A stretch of DNA of 40,237 nt from JAHFUI01 sp041485905 (GCA_041485905.1 JBGPKK010000028.1:1-40237), one strand, 5' to 3'; shown: positions 22,228 through 30,344, counted from the stretch's first letter. A program made the numbers and translations. The notes: a model not told the origin generated them from the sequence alone.

Positions 22228-24064
22228 CATCATGCAGCTCTTTGCCCTTAACACTCAGCTCTCCAGCCCTTTGCCCTTGTACGCGTGCATCTATCATTTT
22301 TCAGGGCGCGTGGGGCCCCACCCCCCCGCGCTGAAGACCTCGGGCTCGAGCGTAGACTCTCGCCCTCGGGAGGCTGCGGCCCGCGCCCCCGCGCTGAAGA
22401 CCTCGGGCTCGAGCGTAGACTCTCGCCCTCGGGAGAAGGCAGAGGTCAATCCACAACCCAACGGCGATACAAACGCTCTTGTCGCGTTGGCGCAGGACTT
22501 TTCGCCGCGTTTCGAATGCCACGGCGACGATGTGGTCGCGATCGACGTCAGCGGGCTCGATCGATTGCTCGGCGATCCGCGCGCCATCGGCGAAGAGCTC
22601 GGTCGATCGGCGTCGGCGCGCGGGCTGCGGGTGCAGGTGGCGCTTGCGGCCACGCGCGCGGCCGCGATGGTGCTGGCGTACGCGCGCCCGGGCCTGACGG
22701 TTGTCGAGCGGGGAAAAGAAGCCGACGCACTCGCCTCACTCCCGATCGACGTGCTCAGAAAAGTCGCCGCTCATCTGATGGATCATCATTTATTTGTCGC
22801 GCGTGGGGCCCCACCTCCACGCGCTCCCCACGCCTCGCCCTCGAGCGTAGACTCTCGGGCTCGGGTGAAGGCTGCTGCGTCCATTTTTCACGCGTGGGGA
22901 CTGAAAACGCTCGGCGATCTCGCGGCGCTGCCGGCGGCCGAGTTGGCCGCTCGGCTCGGACAACAGGGGCTCGTCTGGCAGATCCTCGCACGCGGCGAGG
23001 ATGTCCGCCCGCTCGTCCCGACCCTATCTGAGGAGCGCTTCGAGTCGTCGATCGAATTGGAATGGCCGATCGAGGGGCTCGAGCCGTTGTCGTTCGTGCT
23101 CACACGGCTGCTCGAACCGCTGTCCACGCGGCTGGAGCGCCGGGACCGCGGCGCTGCGGCGCTCTACGTCGCGCTTGGTCTCGTGACCGGGCACGACACG
23201 TACGCGCGCCATCTGCAGCTCCCTGCGCCGATGCGCGACGTGCGGACGCTGAGGACACTCATCCTGCTCGATCTCGAATCCCATCCGCCGCCAGCGGCAA
23301 TCGAACGCGTCACCGTTCTCATCGATCCGACGCCGGGCCGCGTGCTGCAGCACACGTTGTTCACGCGCGCGCATCCGACGCCCGAGCAGTTGTCGACGCT
23401 CATCGCGCGGCTGACCGCACTGATGGGACAGGACCGCATCGGGCGGCCCGCGCTCGTCGATTCCTATCGTCCAGGAGCGTTCGGGATGCAACCGTTTGCG
23501 AAGGACATTCAGTCTTCACCCGAGGGCGAGAGTCTACGCTCGAGCCCGAGGTCTTCAGCGCGTGGGGGTGGGGCCCCACGCGCCATAAAGAATGACTCTC
23601 GCCCTCGGGAGAAGGCAGTCGTCTCTGCCTTGCGCCGCTGCCGCCATCCCGTGCCGGCGCGGGTTGCCGTCGCCGACGGCCGGCCGGTCGCCGTCACCAC
23701 CGATCGCCGCGGGTTCGCGGGCGGCCGCGTGCTGATGTGCGCGGGACCATGGCTCACGTCTGGAAACTGGTGGGAACAGGCCAACGGCCTTCACCCGAGG
23801 CCGGGAGTCTACGCTCGATGCCGAGGGACTGCGGAGCTGGGCGAGCGCGTGGGGGTGGGGCCCCTCGGCCAACACCCGAGCGCGAGAGTCTACGCTCGAG
23901 CGCGAGGGACTGGGATGCCGTGCGAGCGCGTGGGGGTGGGGCCCCACGCGGATAAGAGTTGGTCCCGCGACGAATGGGATGTCTCGCTCAGCGACGGCGC
24001 GGTCTATCGGATTTTCAAGGATCGTGTCACCGAGGGGTGGTTTATCGACGCAATTGTTGACTAA
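22220..24064 (+). CDS. imuB: ImuB, Y-family polymerase-like mutasome protein with repeat insertions
   Basis: Predicted 614-residue adaptor of the mutasome, related to Y-family polymerases but lacking the catalytic acidic triad, as usual for ImuB; it brings DnaE2 to the sliding clamp. Recognisable blocks are YACIYHF near residue 20, FSPRFECHGDDVVAIDVSGL, a helix-hairpin-helix region (AWGLKTLGDLAALPAAELA), FVLTRLLEPLSTRLERRD (little finger) and the C-terminal RDEWDVSLSDGAVYRIF. Four segments are foreign to the family: about residues 30-75, 195-215, 432-465 and 522-577. Each is translated from copies of one 80-bp DNA repeat, in different frames. Without them the protein would be of usual length. 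Start: ATG 22220 or 22232. Confidence 0.88.
   Translation: MSDIMQLFALNTQLSSPLPLYACIYHFSGRVGPHPPALKTSGSSVDSRPREAAARAPALKTSGSSVDSRPREKAEVNPQPNGDTNALVALAQDFSPRFECHGDDVVAIDVSGLDRLLGDPRAIGEELGRSASARGLRVQVALAATRAAAMVLAYARPGLTVVERGKEADALASLPIDVLRKVAAHLMDHHLFVARGAPPPRAPHASPSSVDSRARVKAAASIFHAWGLKTLGDLAALPAAELAARLGQQGLVWQILARGEDVRPLVPTLSEERFESSIELEWPIEGLEPLSFVLTRLLEPLSTRLERRDRGAAALYVALGLVTGHDTYARHLQLPAPMRDVRTLRTLILLDLESHPPPAAIERVTVLIDPTPGRVLQHTLFTRAHPTPEQLSTLIARLTALMGQDRIGRPALVDSYRPGAFGMQPFAKDIQSSPEGESLRSSPRSSARGGGAPRAIKNDSRPREKAVVSALRRCRHPVPARVAVADGRPVAVTTDRRGFAGGRVLMCAGPWLTSGNWWEQANGLHPRPGVYARCRGTAELGERVGVGPLGQHPSARVYARARGTGMPCERVGVGPHADKSWSRDEWDVSLSDGAVYRIFKDRVTEGWFIDAIVD
22306..22436 (-). repeat. 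CDS-embedded element, copies 1 and 2 (reverse, tandem)
   Basis: Starts with CGCGTGGGGCCCCAC and continues with a 45-bp unit (GCGCTGAAGACCTCGGGCTC...) present at 22328-22372 and exactly repeated at 22391-22435. Within imuB it is read as GRVGPHPP and twice as LKTSGSSVDSRPRE. It lies between the first strand and the conserved ALVALAQDF block. Confidence 0.85.
22799..22869 (-). repeat. CDS-embedded element, copy 3 (reverse)
   Basis: Same order as copy 1: CGCGTGGGGCCCCAC, then a variable part, then TCGAGCGTAGACTCTCG and CGGGTGAAGG. In imuB it is read as ARGAPPPRAPHAS then SSVDSRARVKA, and splits the helix pair before AWGLKTLGDLAALP. Confidence 0.85.
23514..23616 (+). repeat. CDS-embedded element, copy 4 (forward) with a reversed half copy
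   Basis: CTTCACCCGAGGGCGAGAG, TCTACGCTCGAGCCCGAG, then GCGCGTGGGGGTGGGGCCCC. A reversed half unit (GACTCTCGCCCTCGGGAGAAGG) follows at 23594-23615, so the whole is a larger inverted repeat. In imuB it is read in a third frame as SPEGESLRSSPRSSARGGG. Confidence 0.85.
23789..23950 (+). repeat. CDS-embedded element, copies 5 and 6 (forward, tandem)
   Basis: Two nearly full units, 23789-23866 and 23872-23950. Each runs from CACCCGAG through GAGTCTACGCTCGA to GAGCGCGTGGGGGTGGGGCCCC. In imuB both are read as HPxxxVYARxRGT...ERVGVGP, a frame different from copy 4. They separate GNWWEQANG from SRDEWDV, which are close together in the family. Confidence 0.85.
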
Positions 24065-24066
24065 TC

Positions 24067-24096
24067 ACAAAGGACACAAAGGGCTGTCCTTTGTGT
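24067..24096. repeat. Inverted repeat between imuB and dnaE2
   Basis: CACAAAGGACA at 24067-24077 and TGTCCTTTGTG at 24086-24096 form a perfect 11-bp stem with an eight-base loop, followed by CTTCGTGTCC. It is one of the CACAAAGGACAC / CACGAAAACACG-type repeats that also appear at 27593-27609 and 39948-39973. It could act as a weak attenuator between the two genes. Confidence 0.65.
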
Positions 24097-24111
24097 TTGA
24101 AACGTGTCTTC

Positions 24112-27100
24112 GTGTCCTCCTCATACATCGAACTCCACACCGCCTCCGCCTTCAGCTTTCTCCAGGGCGCCTCGCTGCCGGAGGCGCTCGTGGATCGCGC
24201 CGCCGATCTCGGCTACCCGGCGCTTGCGCTCCTGGATCGCGACGGCGTCTATGGCGCGCCTCGTTTTCATAAGGCGGCGCGCGCGGTGGGCATCAAGCCG
24301 ATCATCGGCGCGGAGCTGACGGTCGCTTCGCAGGGGTCAGGTAGGTCAGGTGAGTCGGGTAGGTCGGGTAGGTCGGGTGAGGAAGAAGGTTTTACCCACC
24401 AGGCCCACCAGACCAACCCGCCCCACCAGACCTGGCCTCTGCCCGTGCTCTGTGAATCCCAGGACGGCTATCGCAATCTGTGCCGGCTGATTACCCGCAT
24501 GAAGCTCGGTGCCCCGAAAGGCGAGGGCGCGCTTGCGCTCGAGGAACTGGAAGGCTCGACGCGTGGCCTGATCGCGCTCGTCGGGCGGTCGGCGCTCGAC
24601 GGTCAGCGCTACGGTGTCGGCGGGTTGCTCGATCGCGCCATCCGGCTCTTCGGCCGCGCCGGCGTCTTCGTCGAGCTGCAGCGTCATTTCCGTCGGGAGG
24701 AAGCCGCCGACAATCAGCGGCTCGTCGACCTGGCGGCCGCCTTTCGCGTGCCGGTGGTCGCAACCGGCGGCATCCGGTTCGCGACGCCGGCCGAGCGGCC
24801 GCTCTTCGACGTGCTCACCTGCATTCACCACCACACCGATCTCGCGCGCGCCGGGCGCAGACTGGCGCCCAACGCGGAACGGTATCTGCACTCGCCGGCC
24901 GACATGGCGGCGCTGTTCGCCGATGTGCCGGACGCGGTCGGGCGCACCTCCGAGCTCGCCGATCGCCTGCAATTCACGATGGCCGATCTGGGCTACCGGT
25001 TTCCCGATTATCCCGTGCCGCCTGGCGAAACGCAGGCGTCGTTCCTCCGGAAGATCGTCGACGTCGGCGCGCGTGAACGCTATCGCCCGTATGCCGATCG
25101 GGCGCGCGCGCAAATCGAGCGCGAGCTCGACCTCATCCAGGCTCTCAATCTCGCGGGCTACTTCCTGATTGTGTGGGACATCGTCAATTTCTGCCGGCAG
25201 CACGACATCCTCGTGCAGGGGCGGGGTTCGGCGGCCAACAGCGCCGTGTGCTACAGCCTCGGCATCACAGCGGTGGATCCGGTCGGGATGGACCTGTTGT
25301 TCGAGCGGTTCCTGTCGGAGGAACGGGGCGAGTGGCCCGACATCGATCTGGATCTGCCGAGCGGCGATCGCCGCGAGCGCGTCATCCAGCACGTGTACGA
25401 GAAGTACGGCCGGCTGGGCGCCGCGATGACCGCCAACGTCATCACGTATCGGGGTCGCAGCGCCGCGCGCGAGGTGGGGAAGGCGCTCGGATTCGAGCCC
25501 CTCCAGATCGATCGCCTCGCGAAGGTGATGAACAACTTCGAGTTCACCGATCCGGCCGATACGCTGCCGCGCCATCTGTCGTCGGTCGGCCTGGACATCA
25601 ATGCCGATCGCGTCCGGCTGTTCGCGCGGTTGTGGGGCGAAATGCAGGATCTGCCGCGCCACCTCGGCCAGCATTCCGGCGGGATGGTGATCTGTCAGGG
25701 CCAGCTCGACGCCGTCGTGCCGCTCGAAAACGCCAGCATGCCCGGCCGCGTCGTCGTCCAGTGGGACAAGGACGACTGCGCCGACATGGGGATCGTCAAG
25801 GTCGATCTGCTCGGCCTCGGCATGATGGCGGTGCTGCAGGATGCCATCGCGTTGGTGAATGTTGATCTCGCGCACCTGCCGCCGAACGACCCCGCCGTCT
25901 ATCGCATGCTGTGCGACGCCGACACGATCGGTGTCTTCCAGGTCGAGTCGCGCGCGCAGATGGCGACGCTGCCGCGCCTCAAGCCGAAAGAGTTCTACGA
26001 CATCGTCGTGCAGGTGGCGATCATTCGTCCCGGACCGATCGTCGGGCAGATGGTGCATCCTTATCTCAATCGCCGCGCCGGCCGCGAGCCGATCCGGTAC
26101 CCGCATCCGTCGCTCGAGCCGATCCTCGCGCGCACGCTCGGCGTGCCGTTGTTCCAGGAGCAGTTGCTGCGGATCGCGATGGTGGCGGCGGGATTCACCG
26201 GCGGACAAGCCGAAGAGCTGCGGCGGGCGTTCGGGTTCAAGCGATCCGAGCGGCGGATGAAACAGATCGAGGTGCAGCTGCGCGACGGTATGACCCGGCA
26301 GGGGATTACCGGGGACGCGGCCGAGCAGATCATTACGTCGATCACGTCGTTCGCGCTCTACGGGTTTCCCGAGTCGCACGCGGCGAGCTTCGCCTTGCTG
26401 GCGTACGCGAGCGCGTATCTGAAGGCGCACTATCCGGCGGCGTTCTATACGGCGCTGCTCAATAACCAGCCGATGGGGTTCTATCACCCGTCAACGCTCG
26501 TGAAGGACGCGCAGCGCCGCGGCGTGCGTTTTCATTCCATCGATGTGCAGGCCTCCGGCTGGGACTGCGCCATCGAGGCCGACGGCGCCATCCGACTGGG
26601 ACTGCGCTACGCGAGCGGCTTGCGCGAACAGGTGGGACGAGCGATCGCGAGCGCCGATCGCAGCCCTAAAGGGCTGCGCCACATGAATGCGGGGCAGGGT
26701 GTCCAGAATGTAGCGCAGGGCGTCCAGAATGTGGCGCAGGGCTTTAGCCCTGCGTGCCCCAAATGCGGCTGCGACGATGAATCGATGCTGGAAGCGACCG
26801 GTGACGGCGGGTTATTCTGCAACGTCTGCTCACACGAAGCGTCCGCAGCCTTCACCCGAGGCCGAGAGTCTACGTTCGAGGCCGAGGGAGTGCGAAGCCG
26901 TGCCAGCGCGTTAGGGTGGGGCCCCACGCGAAGTAATGAACGCTTCGCCTCGGTTGACGATCTCGTGGCGCGCACCGGGCTTCGACGCGACGAGCTGGTC
27001 ACGCTCGCCGATATCGGGGCGCTGAATTCGTTCGGCTACGATCGCCGGTCGGCGCTCTGGCAGGCCGAGCGCGCCGTGCGGCCGGCGGGAGAGCTCCTCG

Positions 27101-27582
27101 AGAATTCACAATTCACAATTCAGAATTGTGAATTGCCTGAGGCCGACTCGTGTCCCCTGAAGCCCATGACCGAGGCCGAGCGGCTGGTCGCCGATTACGC
27201 CGGCACCGGGTTAACGGTCGGCCGCCACCCGATGGCGCTTCGGCGTGGCGAGCTCGCGACGCGCGGCGTGCTGCGCGCCTGCGACCTCGGCGCCACGCGG
27301 CCGGACCGCCGCGTGCGGGTCGCCGGCATGGTCATCACACGGCAGCGGCCCGGGACGGCGAAAGGGTTCGTGTTCCTCACGCTCGAGGACGAGACCGGCA
27401 TCGCCAACATCATCGTGCGGCCTGACCTGTTCGCGCGCGATCGGCTCGTCATCGTTGAAGAGCCGTTTCTGCTTGTCGACGGCATCCTGCAGAACCAGGA
27501 CGGGGTCACCTCGGTGCGCGCGGAGCAGGTGCAGGGCCTGCGCGGCGTCGACGTCGATTTCGACGCGCACGATTTCTACTGA
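24112..27582 (+). CDS. dnaE2: DnaE2 (ImuC), error-prone DNA polymerase III alpha-like subunit
   Basis: Predicted 1156-residue translesion polymerase of the mutasome. The GTG at 24112 is placed two or three residues before the family start (YIELH); a TTG at 24091 is also open. Order: PHP domain (1-220), palm with the catalytic PDIDLDLPSGDRRE and KVDLLGLGMMAV, fingers (FGFKRSERRMKQIEVQLRDG, YGFPESHAASFALLAYASAY), helix-hairpin-helix (ASVDDLVARTGLRRDEL) and OB fold (VRVAGMVITRQRPGTAKGF). Three PHP metal positions are lost: HTAS for HxHS, LLDRDG for LTDHDG, and IRFAT where VHYH is usual. Four repeat-derived insertions interrupt it: about residues 73-108, 850-881, 913-940 and 1000-1008. A CxxC...CxxC segment lies between two of them. 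Confidence 0.9.
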   Translation: MSSSYIELHTASAFSFLQGASLPEALVDRAADLGYPALALLDRDGVYGAPRFHKAARAVGIKPIIGAELTVASQGSGRSGESGRSGRSGEEEGFTHQAHQTNPPHQTWPLPVLCESQDGYRNLCRLITRMKLGAPKGEGALALEELEGSTRGLIALVGRSALDGQRYGVGGLLDRAIRLFGRAGVFVELQRHFRREEAADNQRLVDLAAAFRVPVVATGGIRFATPAERPLFDVLTCIHHHTDLARAGRRLAPNAERYLHSPADMAALFADVPDAVGRTSELADRLQFTMADLGYRFPDYPVPPGETQASFLRKIVDVGARERYRPYADRARAQIERELDLIQALNLAGYFLIVWDIVNFCRQHDILVQGRGSAANSAVCYSLGITAVDPVGMDLLFERFLSEERGEWPDIDLDLPSGDRRERVIQHVYEKYGRLGAAMTANVITYRGRSAAREVGKALGFEPLQIDRLAKVMNNFEFTDPADTLPRHLSSVGLDINADRVRLFARLWGEMQDLPRHLGQHSGGMVICQGQLDAVVPLENASMPGRVVVQWDKDDCADMGIVKVDLLGLGMMAVLQDAIALVNVDLAHLPPNDPAVYRMLCDADTIGVFQVESRAQMATLPRLKPKEFYDIVVQVAIIRPGPIVGQMVHPYLNRRAGREPIRYPHPSLEPILARTLGVPLFQEQLLRIAMVAAGFTGGQAEELRRAFGFKRSERRMKQIEVQLRDGMTRQGITGDAAEQIITSITSFALYGFPESHAASFALLAYASAYLKAHYPAAFYTALLNNQPMGFYHPSTLVKDAQRRGVRFHSIDVQASGWDCAIEADGAIRLGLRYASGLREQVGRAIASADRSPKGLRHMNAGQGVQNVAQGVQNVAQGFSPACPKCGCDDESMLEATGDGGLFCNVCSHEASAAFTRGRESTFEAEGVRSRASALGWGPTRSNERFASVDDLVARTGLRRDELVTLADIGALNSFGYDRRSALWQAERAVRPAGELLENSQFTIQNCELPEADSCPLKPMTEAERLVADYAGTGLTVGRHPMALRRGELATRGVLRACDLGATRPDRRVRVAGMVITRQRPGTAKGFVFLTLEDETGIANIIVRPDLFARDRLVIVEEPFLLVDGILQNQDGVTSVRAEQVQGLRGVDVDFDAHDFY
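24330..24435 (+). repeat. In-frame tandem repeat inside the dnaE2 PHP region
   Basis: GGTCAGGTA/GGTCGGGTA units (about five) are followed after GAGGAAGAAGG by CCCACCAGGCCCACCAGACC units on the opposite strand sense, so the two halves can pair imperfectly. It is read as SGRSGESGRSGRSGEE and THQAHQTNPPHQT, a low-complexity loop inserted between the conserved GAEL and LPVLCESQDGYRNL. Confidence 0.75.
26659..26753 (+). repeat. In-frame palindromic (REP-like) cluster inside dnaE2
   Basis: GCAGCCC-TAAA-GGGCTGC at 26660-26677 and GCAGGGCTTTAGCCCTGC at 26736-26753 are two palindromes of one type. Between them the unit GCAGGGYGTCCAGAATGTRGC is repeated about twice. The translation is PKGLRH, then GVQNVAQGVQNVAQGFSPA. 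No stop codon is created. Confidence 0.8.
26849..26931 (+). repeat. CDS-embedded element, copy 7 (forward), in dnaE2
   Basis: CTTCACCCGAGGCCGAGAG, TCTACGTTCGAGGCCGAG, AGTGCGAAGCCGTGCCAGCG, then GGTGGGGCCCCACGCG: the same element as in imuB. Here it is read as FTRGRESTFEAEG then SRASALGWGPTRS, a frame not used by the forward copies 5 and 6. Confidence 0.85.
27109..27135 (+). repeat. In-frame 27-bp palindrome inside dnaE2
   Basis: CAATTCACAATTC and GAATTGTGAATTG flank one base; a further AATTCA unit precedes. Its AT-richness stands out from the GC-rich gene. It is read as NSQFTIQNCELPE, just before the DnaE2 block TEAERLVADYAGTG. Confidence 0.85.
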
Positions 27583-27592
27583 TTGCGTACTG

Positions 27593-27609
27593 TTTTCGTG
27601 TTTTCGTGG
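27593..27609. repeat. CACGAAAACACGAAA-type dispersed repeat
   Basis: TTTTCGTGTTTTCGTGG directly follows dnaE2; the reverse sequence CCACGAAAACACG-like recurs at 39948-39973 near the tRNA gene. Confidence 0.6.
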
Positions 27610-27651
27610 TTGCCTTTGTTCTTTCAGATGATCGGGGGAATCCCGTACGCA

Positions 27652-27657
27652 TATAAT
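27652..27657 (+). promoter_or_regulatory. -10 box of the TonB-dependent receptor gene
   Basis: A consensus TATAAT lies 10 bases before the ATG at 27668, so the transcript would start about four bases before the start codon and be nearly leaderless. No good -35 box is seen. Confidence 0.45.
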
Positions 27658-27667
27658 CCGCCACAAC

Positions 27668-30061
27668 ATGATGCTCAACACCCTTACCGTTTGCTTATTG
27701 CTCGCGGCCACCCTGCCGCACGCCCACGCCGCTTTCGCCGCGCAGGCTTCGCAGCCATCCGCGAACCGGGCGATCGTCGCGGGCGTCGTCCGCGACTCGA
27801 GTGGCGGCGCCGTCGCCGGCGCGGTCGTGATCGTGCGGACCGATGGGCGCGGAGAGCAGCAGACTGTGACCGGCCCCGACGGGCAGTTCAGTCTCGATGT
27901 CTCCGCGCCCGGCCTCGTCCTGATCGTTCGCATGGGCGGGTTCGCCGAATATCAACAGCGACTACCGGCGACATCCGGTTCGCTGGCGATTGTCCTGAAG
28001 CCCGCCACGCTTCTCGAAACGGTCGTCGTCACGGCCACACGGACCGAGCAGCGCCTGGGCGATGTGCCGGCGAGCGTCAGCGTGCTGACCCGCGAGGAGA
28101 TCAGGGCCTCACCCGCGGTGGTGGCCGACGACGTCCTGCGCCAGATTCCAACGTTCAGCCTCTTCCGCCGCACCAGCAGCCTTGCCGCCCAGCCGACCAC
28201 GCAGGGCGTGTCGCTGCGCGGGATCGGGCCGAGCGGACAGAGCCGGACGCTCGTCCTGCTCGACGGTGTCCCGTTCAACGATCCCTTCGGCGGGTGGGTC
28301 TACTGGACCCGGGTTCCACTCATCAGCGTGGATCGCATCGAGGTCACCGACGACACGACGTCGAGCCTGTACGGGAATTATGCGATGGGCGGCGTCATCA
28401 ACATCGTCACGGCTCGACCCACGCGGCGAACGATCGAGATCAAGCCTCAGTACGGCAACCGGACAAGTCCGAAGGTCGACTTTTTCGCCAGCGACCGATG
28501 GAACAAGGTGGGGGCGGCGGTCGAGGGCAGCTTCTTCAACACGGACGGATTTCCCATCGTGGCGGAGAGAGAGCGCGGGCCGATCGACAACAACGCCAAC
28601 GTGAACTACAGGAACATCAGCGCCAAGCTCGACTTCAGCCCGAGCGACCGCATCAACGCCTTTTTCCGGGCCGGGTACTTCACCGAGGATCGGATCAACG
28701 GAAAGGTCGGCGAAGTCAACGACACCAGATGGACGACCGTCAACGGCGGAGTCCGGATCCGGATGCCGGATGAAAGCGACCTGCAGGGGCGCGTGTTCGT
28801 GGACGTGGAGCGGTCCCACTTCAACTTCCTGGCGGTGGCCAACGCGACAACCACACGCAGCGGTGTCCGCCTGGCGACCGATCAGCATGTACCGACCAAC
28901 GGTGTCGGCGGCACGGTGCAGTGGTCCAAAGCCGCCGGCGGCTCCAATTTCTTCAGCGCGGGCGGCGACTGGCGATGGGTCGACGCCGACAGTCAGGAAG
29001 ATGCGTTCGTGGCCGCAGTGGGCGTGTCCGGGGTCACGCAGGCGGCGACGCTGACGGTCAAGCGCGTGTCGGGCGGGACTCAGCAGAGCCTGGGCGCGTT
29101 CGTGCAGGACATCTTCACGCCCGTGCCGAAGGTGGTGGTCACGCTCAGCGCGCGCGTCGATCGCTGGCGGAACTACGATGGCCACAACCTGGAGACCACG
29201 GTGGCGACCGGCCTGCCCACCGTCAATGACCGGCCGTCCATTCCGGAGAGAAGCGACACCGTGGTCAGCCCGCGCATCGCGGCCCTTTTCCACGTGTCGG
29301 ATCGCGTGACCGCGTGGGGTGCGGCGAATTCAGGATTCCGCGCGCCGTCGCTTAATGAGCTGTACCGCCAGTTCTCGGTCGGCGCGCTCACGACGCGTCC
29401 GAACGATCAACTTGGACCCGAGCGCCTGGTCGGTGGAGAAGTGGGTATTAATGTCGCACCGGCGCGCAACGTCACCGCCCGTGTCACGTGGTTCGACAAT
29501 CGCATCAGCAATCCGGTGTCGAACGTCACCCTCACCGCGACCCTGGCGCAGAGGCAGAACCTTGGCGCGACGCGCGTCTGGGGCGTTCAGAGCGACGTGG
29601 AGTACCGCTTCGCCTCGTCTTGGAGAGTGTCTGGCGCGTATCTCTACGATCAGGCCACCGTCACCGATGGCGGCGCGAACGTGGCGCTCGTGGGAAAGTA
29701 CCTGCCGCAGGTGCCCACCCACCGAGGATCGGTGCAGGTGGCGTATTCGAATCCGAAGTATGTGAACGTCGCGCTCGGCGTGCAGGTCACCGGGGCGCAG
29801 TTCAACGACGACCTCAACGTCAATTTCATACCGGTGACCACGCTGACCGACGCGGGGTACGACGCGGCCACACCGCCCGGGCTGCCGGGGTACACCTCAG
29901 TCGATTTCATGGCGTCGCGCGACATCGGGCGCAACCTTCAAGTGTTCGTCGGCGTGCAGAACCTGTTCGACAAGGTGTACTTCGTCCAGACGGGTCCGTC
30001 GACGATCGGCACGCCGCGTCTGGTCAACGGCGGCGTCCGCATTCGGTTCACGGGACGGTGA
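27668..30061 (+). CDS. TonB-dependent outer-membrane receptor
   Basis: Predicted 797-residue outer-membrane transporter driven by TonB. Residues 1-25 are a signal peptide (LTVCLLLAATLPHAHAAFAAQ). Residues 35-110 form a carboxypeptidase-regulatory-like beta domain (IVAGVVRDSSGGAVAGAVVI, TGPDGQFSLDV), typical of receptors in Acidobacteriota and Bacteroidota. A TonB-box-like ETVVVTATRTEQRLGDVP follows, then the plug domain (VLTREEIRAS, QGVSLRGIGPSGQSRTLVLL, RIEVTDDTTSSLYGNYAMGG) and a 22-strand barrel with aromatic-ended strands. The last strand is VNGGVRIRFTGR, without the usual terminal Phe. Relatives carry siderophores, vitamin B12 or glycans; the ligand is unknown, and no binding partner gene is adjacent. 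Confidence 0.92.
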   Translation: MMLNTLTVCLLLAATLPHAHAAFAAQASQPSANRAIVAGVVRDSSGGAVAGAVVIVRTDGRGEQQTVTGPDGQFSLDVSAPGLVLIVRMGGFAEYQQRLPATSGSLAIVLKPATLLETVVVTATRTEQRLGDVPASVSVLTREEIRASPAVVADDVLRQIPTFSLFRRTSSLAAQPTTQGVSLRGIGPSGQSRTLVLLDGVPFNDPFGGWVYWTRVPLISVDRIEVTDDTTSSLYGNYAMGGVINIVTARPTRRTIEIKPQYGNRTSPKVDFFASDRWNKVGAAVEGSFFNTDGFPIVAERERGPIDNNANVNYRNISAKLDFSPSDRINAFFRAGYFTEDRINGKVGEVNDTRWTTVNGGVRIRMPDESDLQGRVFVDVERSHFNFLAVANATTTRSGVRLATDQHVPTNGVGGTVQWSKAAGGSNFFSAGGDWRWVDADSQEDAFVAAVGVSGVTQAATLTVKRVSGGTQQSLGAFVQDIFTPVPKVVVTLSARVDRWRNYDGHNLETTVATGLPTVNDRPSIPERSDTVVSPRIAALFHVSDRVTAWGAANSGFRAPSLNELYRQFSVGALTTRPNDQLGPERLVGGEVGINVAPARNVTARVTWFDNRISNPVSNVTLTATLAQRQNLGATRVWGVQSDVEYRFASSWRVSGAYLYDQATVTDGGANVALVGKYLPQVPTHRGSVQVAYSNPKYVNVALGVQVTGAQFNDDLNVNFIPVTTLTDAGYDAATPPGLPGYTSVDFMASRDIGRNLQVFVGVQNLFDKVYFVQTGPSTIGTPRLVNGGVRIRFTGR

Positions 30062-30344
30062 ACTAAGGTCTCGGAAAACCCCCTTATTCGCGAGCGTCTG
30101 AGGGTTGACCCTTTGCCCGGCTGTCGTAGGGGCCACCGCCCCGGAGACCCCGGAGACCCCGGAGACGACGACTGCAGCGATCAGCATACGCTTCACGAGC
30201 GCTCTGGCCCTCGTGGTCGGGTTGGCGAGCAACTTGCTGTCTGGCGTACAGACTTTGGTCACGGTGAACAGGAGGTACAAGGAACGTACCCTTCACTCGC
30301 ACGGCTGAGTCGAATAGGCTGGAGGACCGAATGCGTGGGCGGGT
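30062..30344. other. Intergenic stretch with a 9-bp tandem repeat
   Basis: CCCCGGAGA is repeated three times at 30139-30165. Short frames exist on both strands (one reads PETPETPETT from the repeat and then a hydrophobic stretch), but none has a ribosome binding site or a known domain. GGAGG at 30321-30325 belongs to the next transcription unit. Confidence 0.45.
30139..30165 (+). repeat. Tandem repeat, 3 x 9 bp
   Basis: Three perfect copies of CCCCGGAGA followed by CGACGACTG. Confidence 0.85.

Noticed and set aside
22306..23950. The repeated units in imuB as a CRISPR array
   Set aside because: Copies lie in both orientations, are unevenly spaced, are part of a translated gene, and have no spacers of equal size or cas genes nearby.
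24346..26487. A very long open frame on the minus strand (over 700 codons) opposite dnaE2
   Set aside because: It is the mirror of a clearly conserved polymerase gene in GC-rich DNA; the translation is rich in Arg, His, Asp and Leu without any domain.
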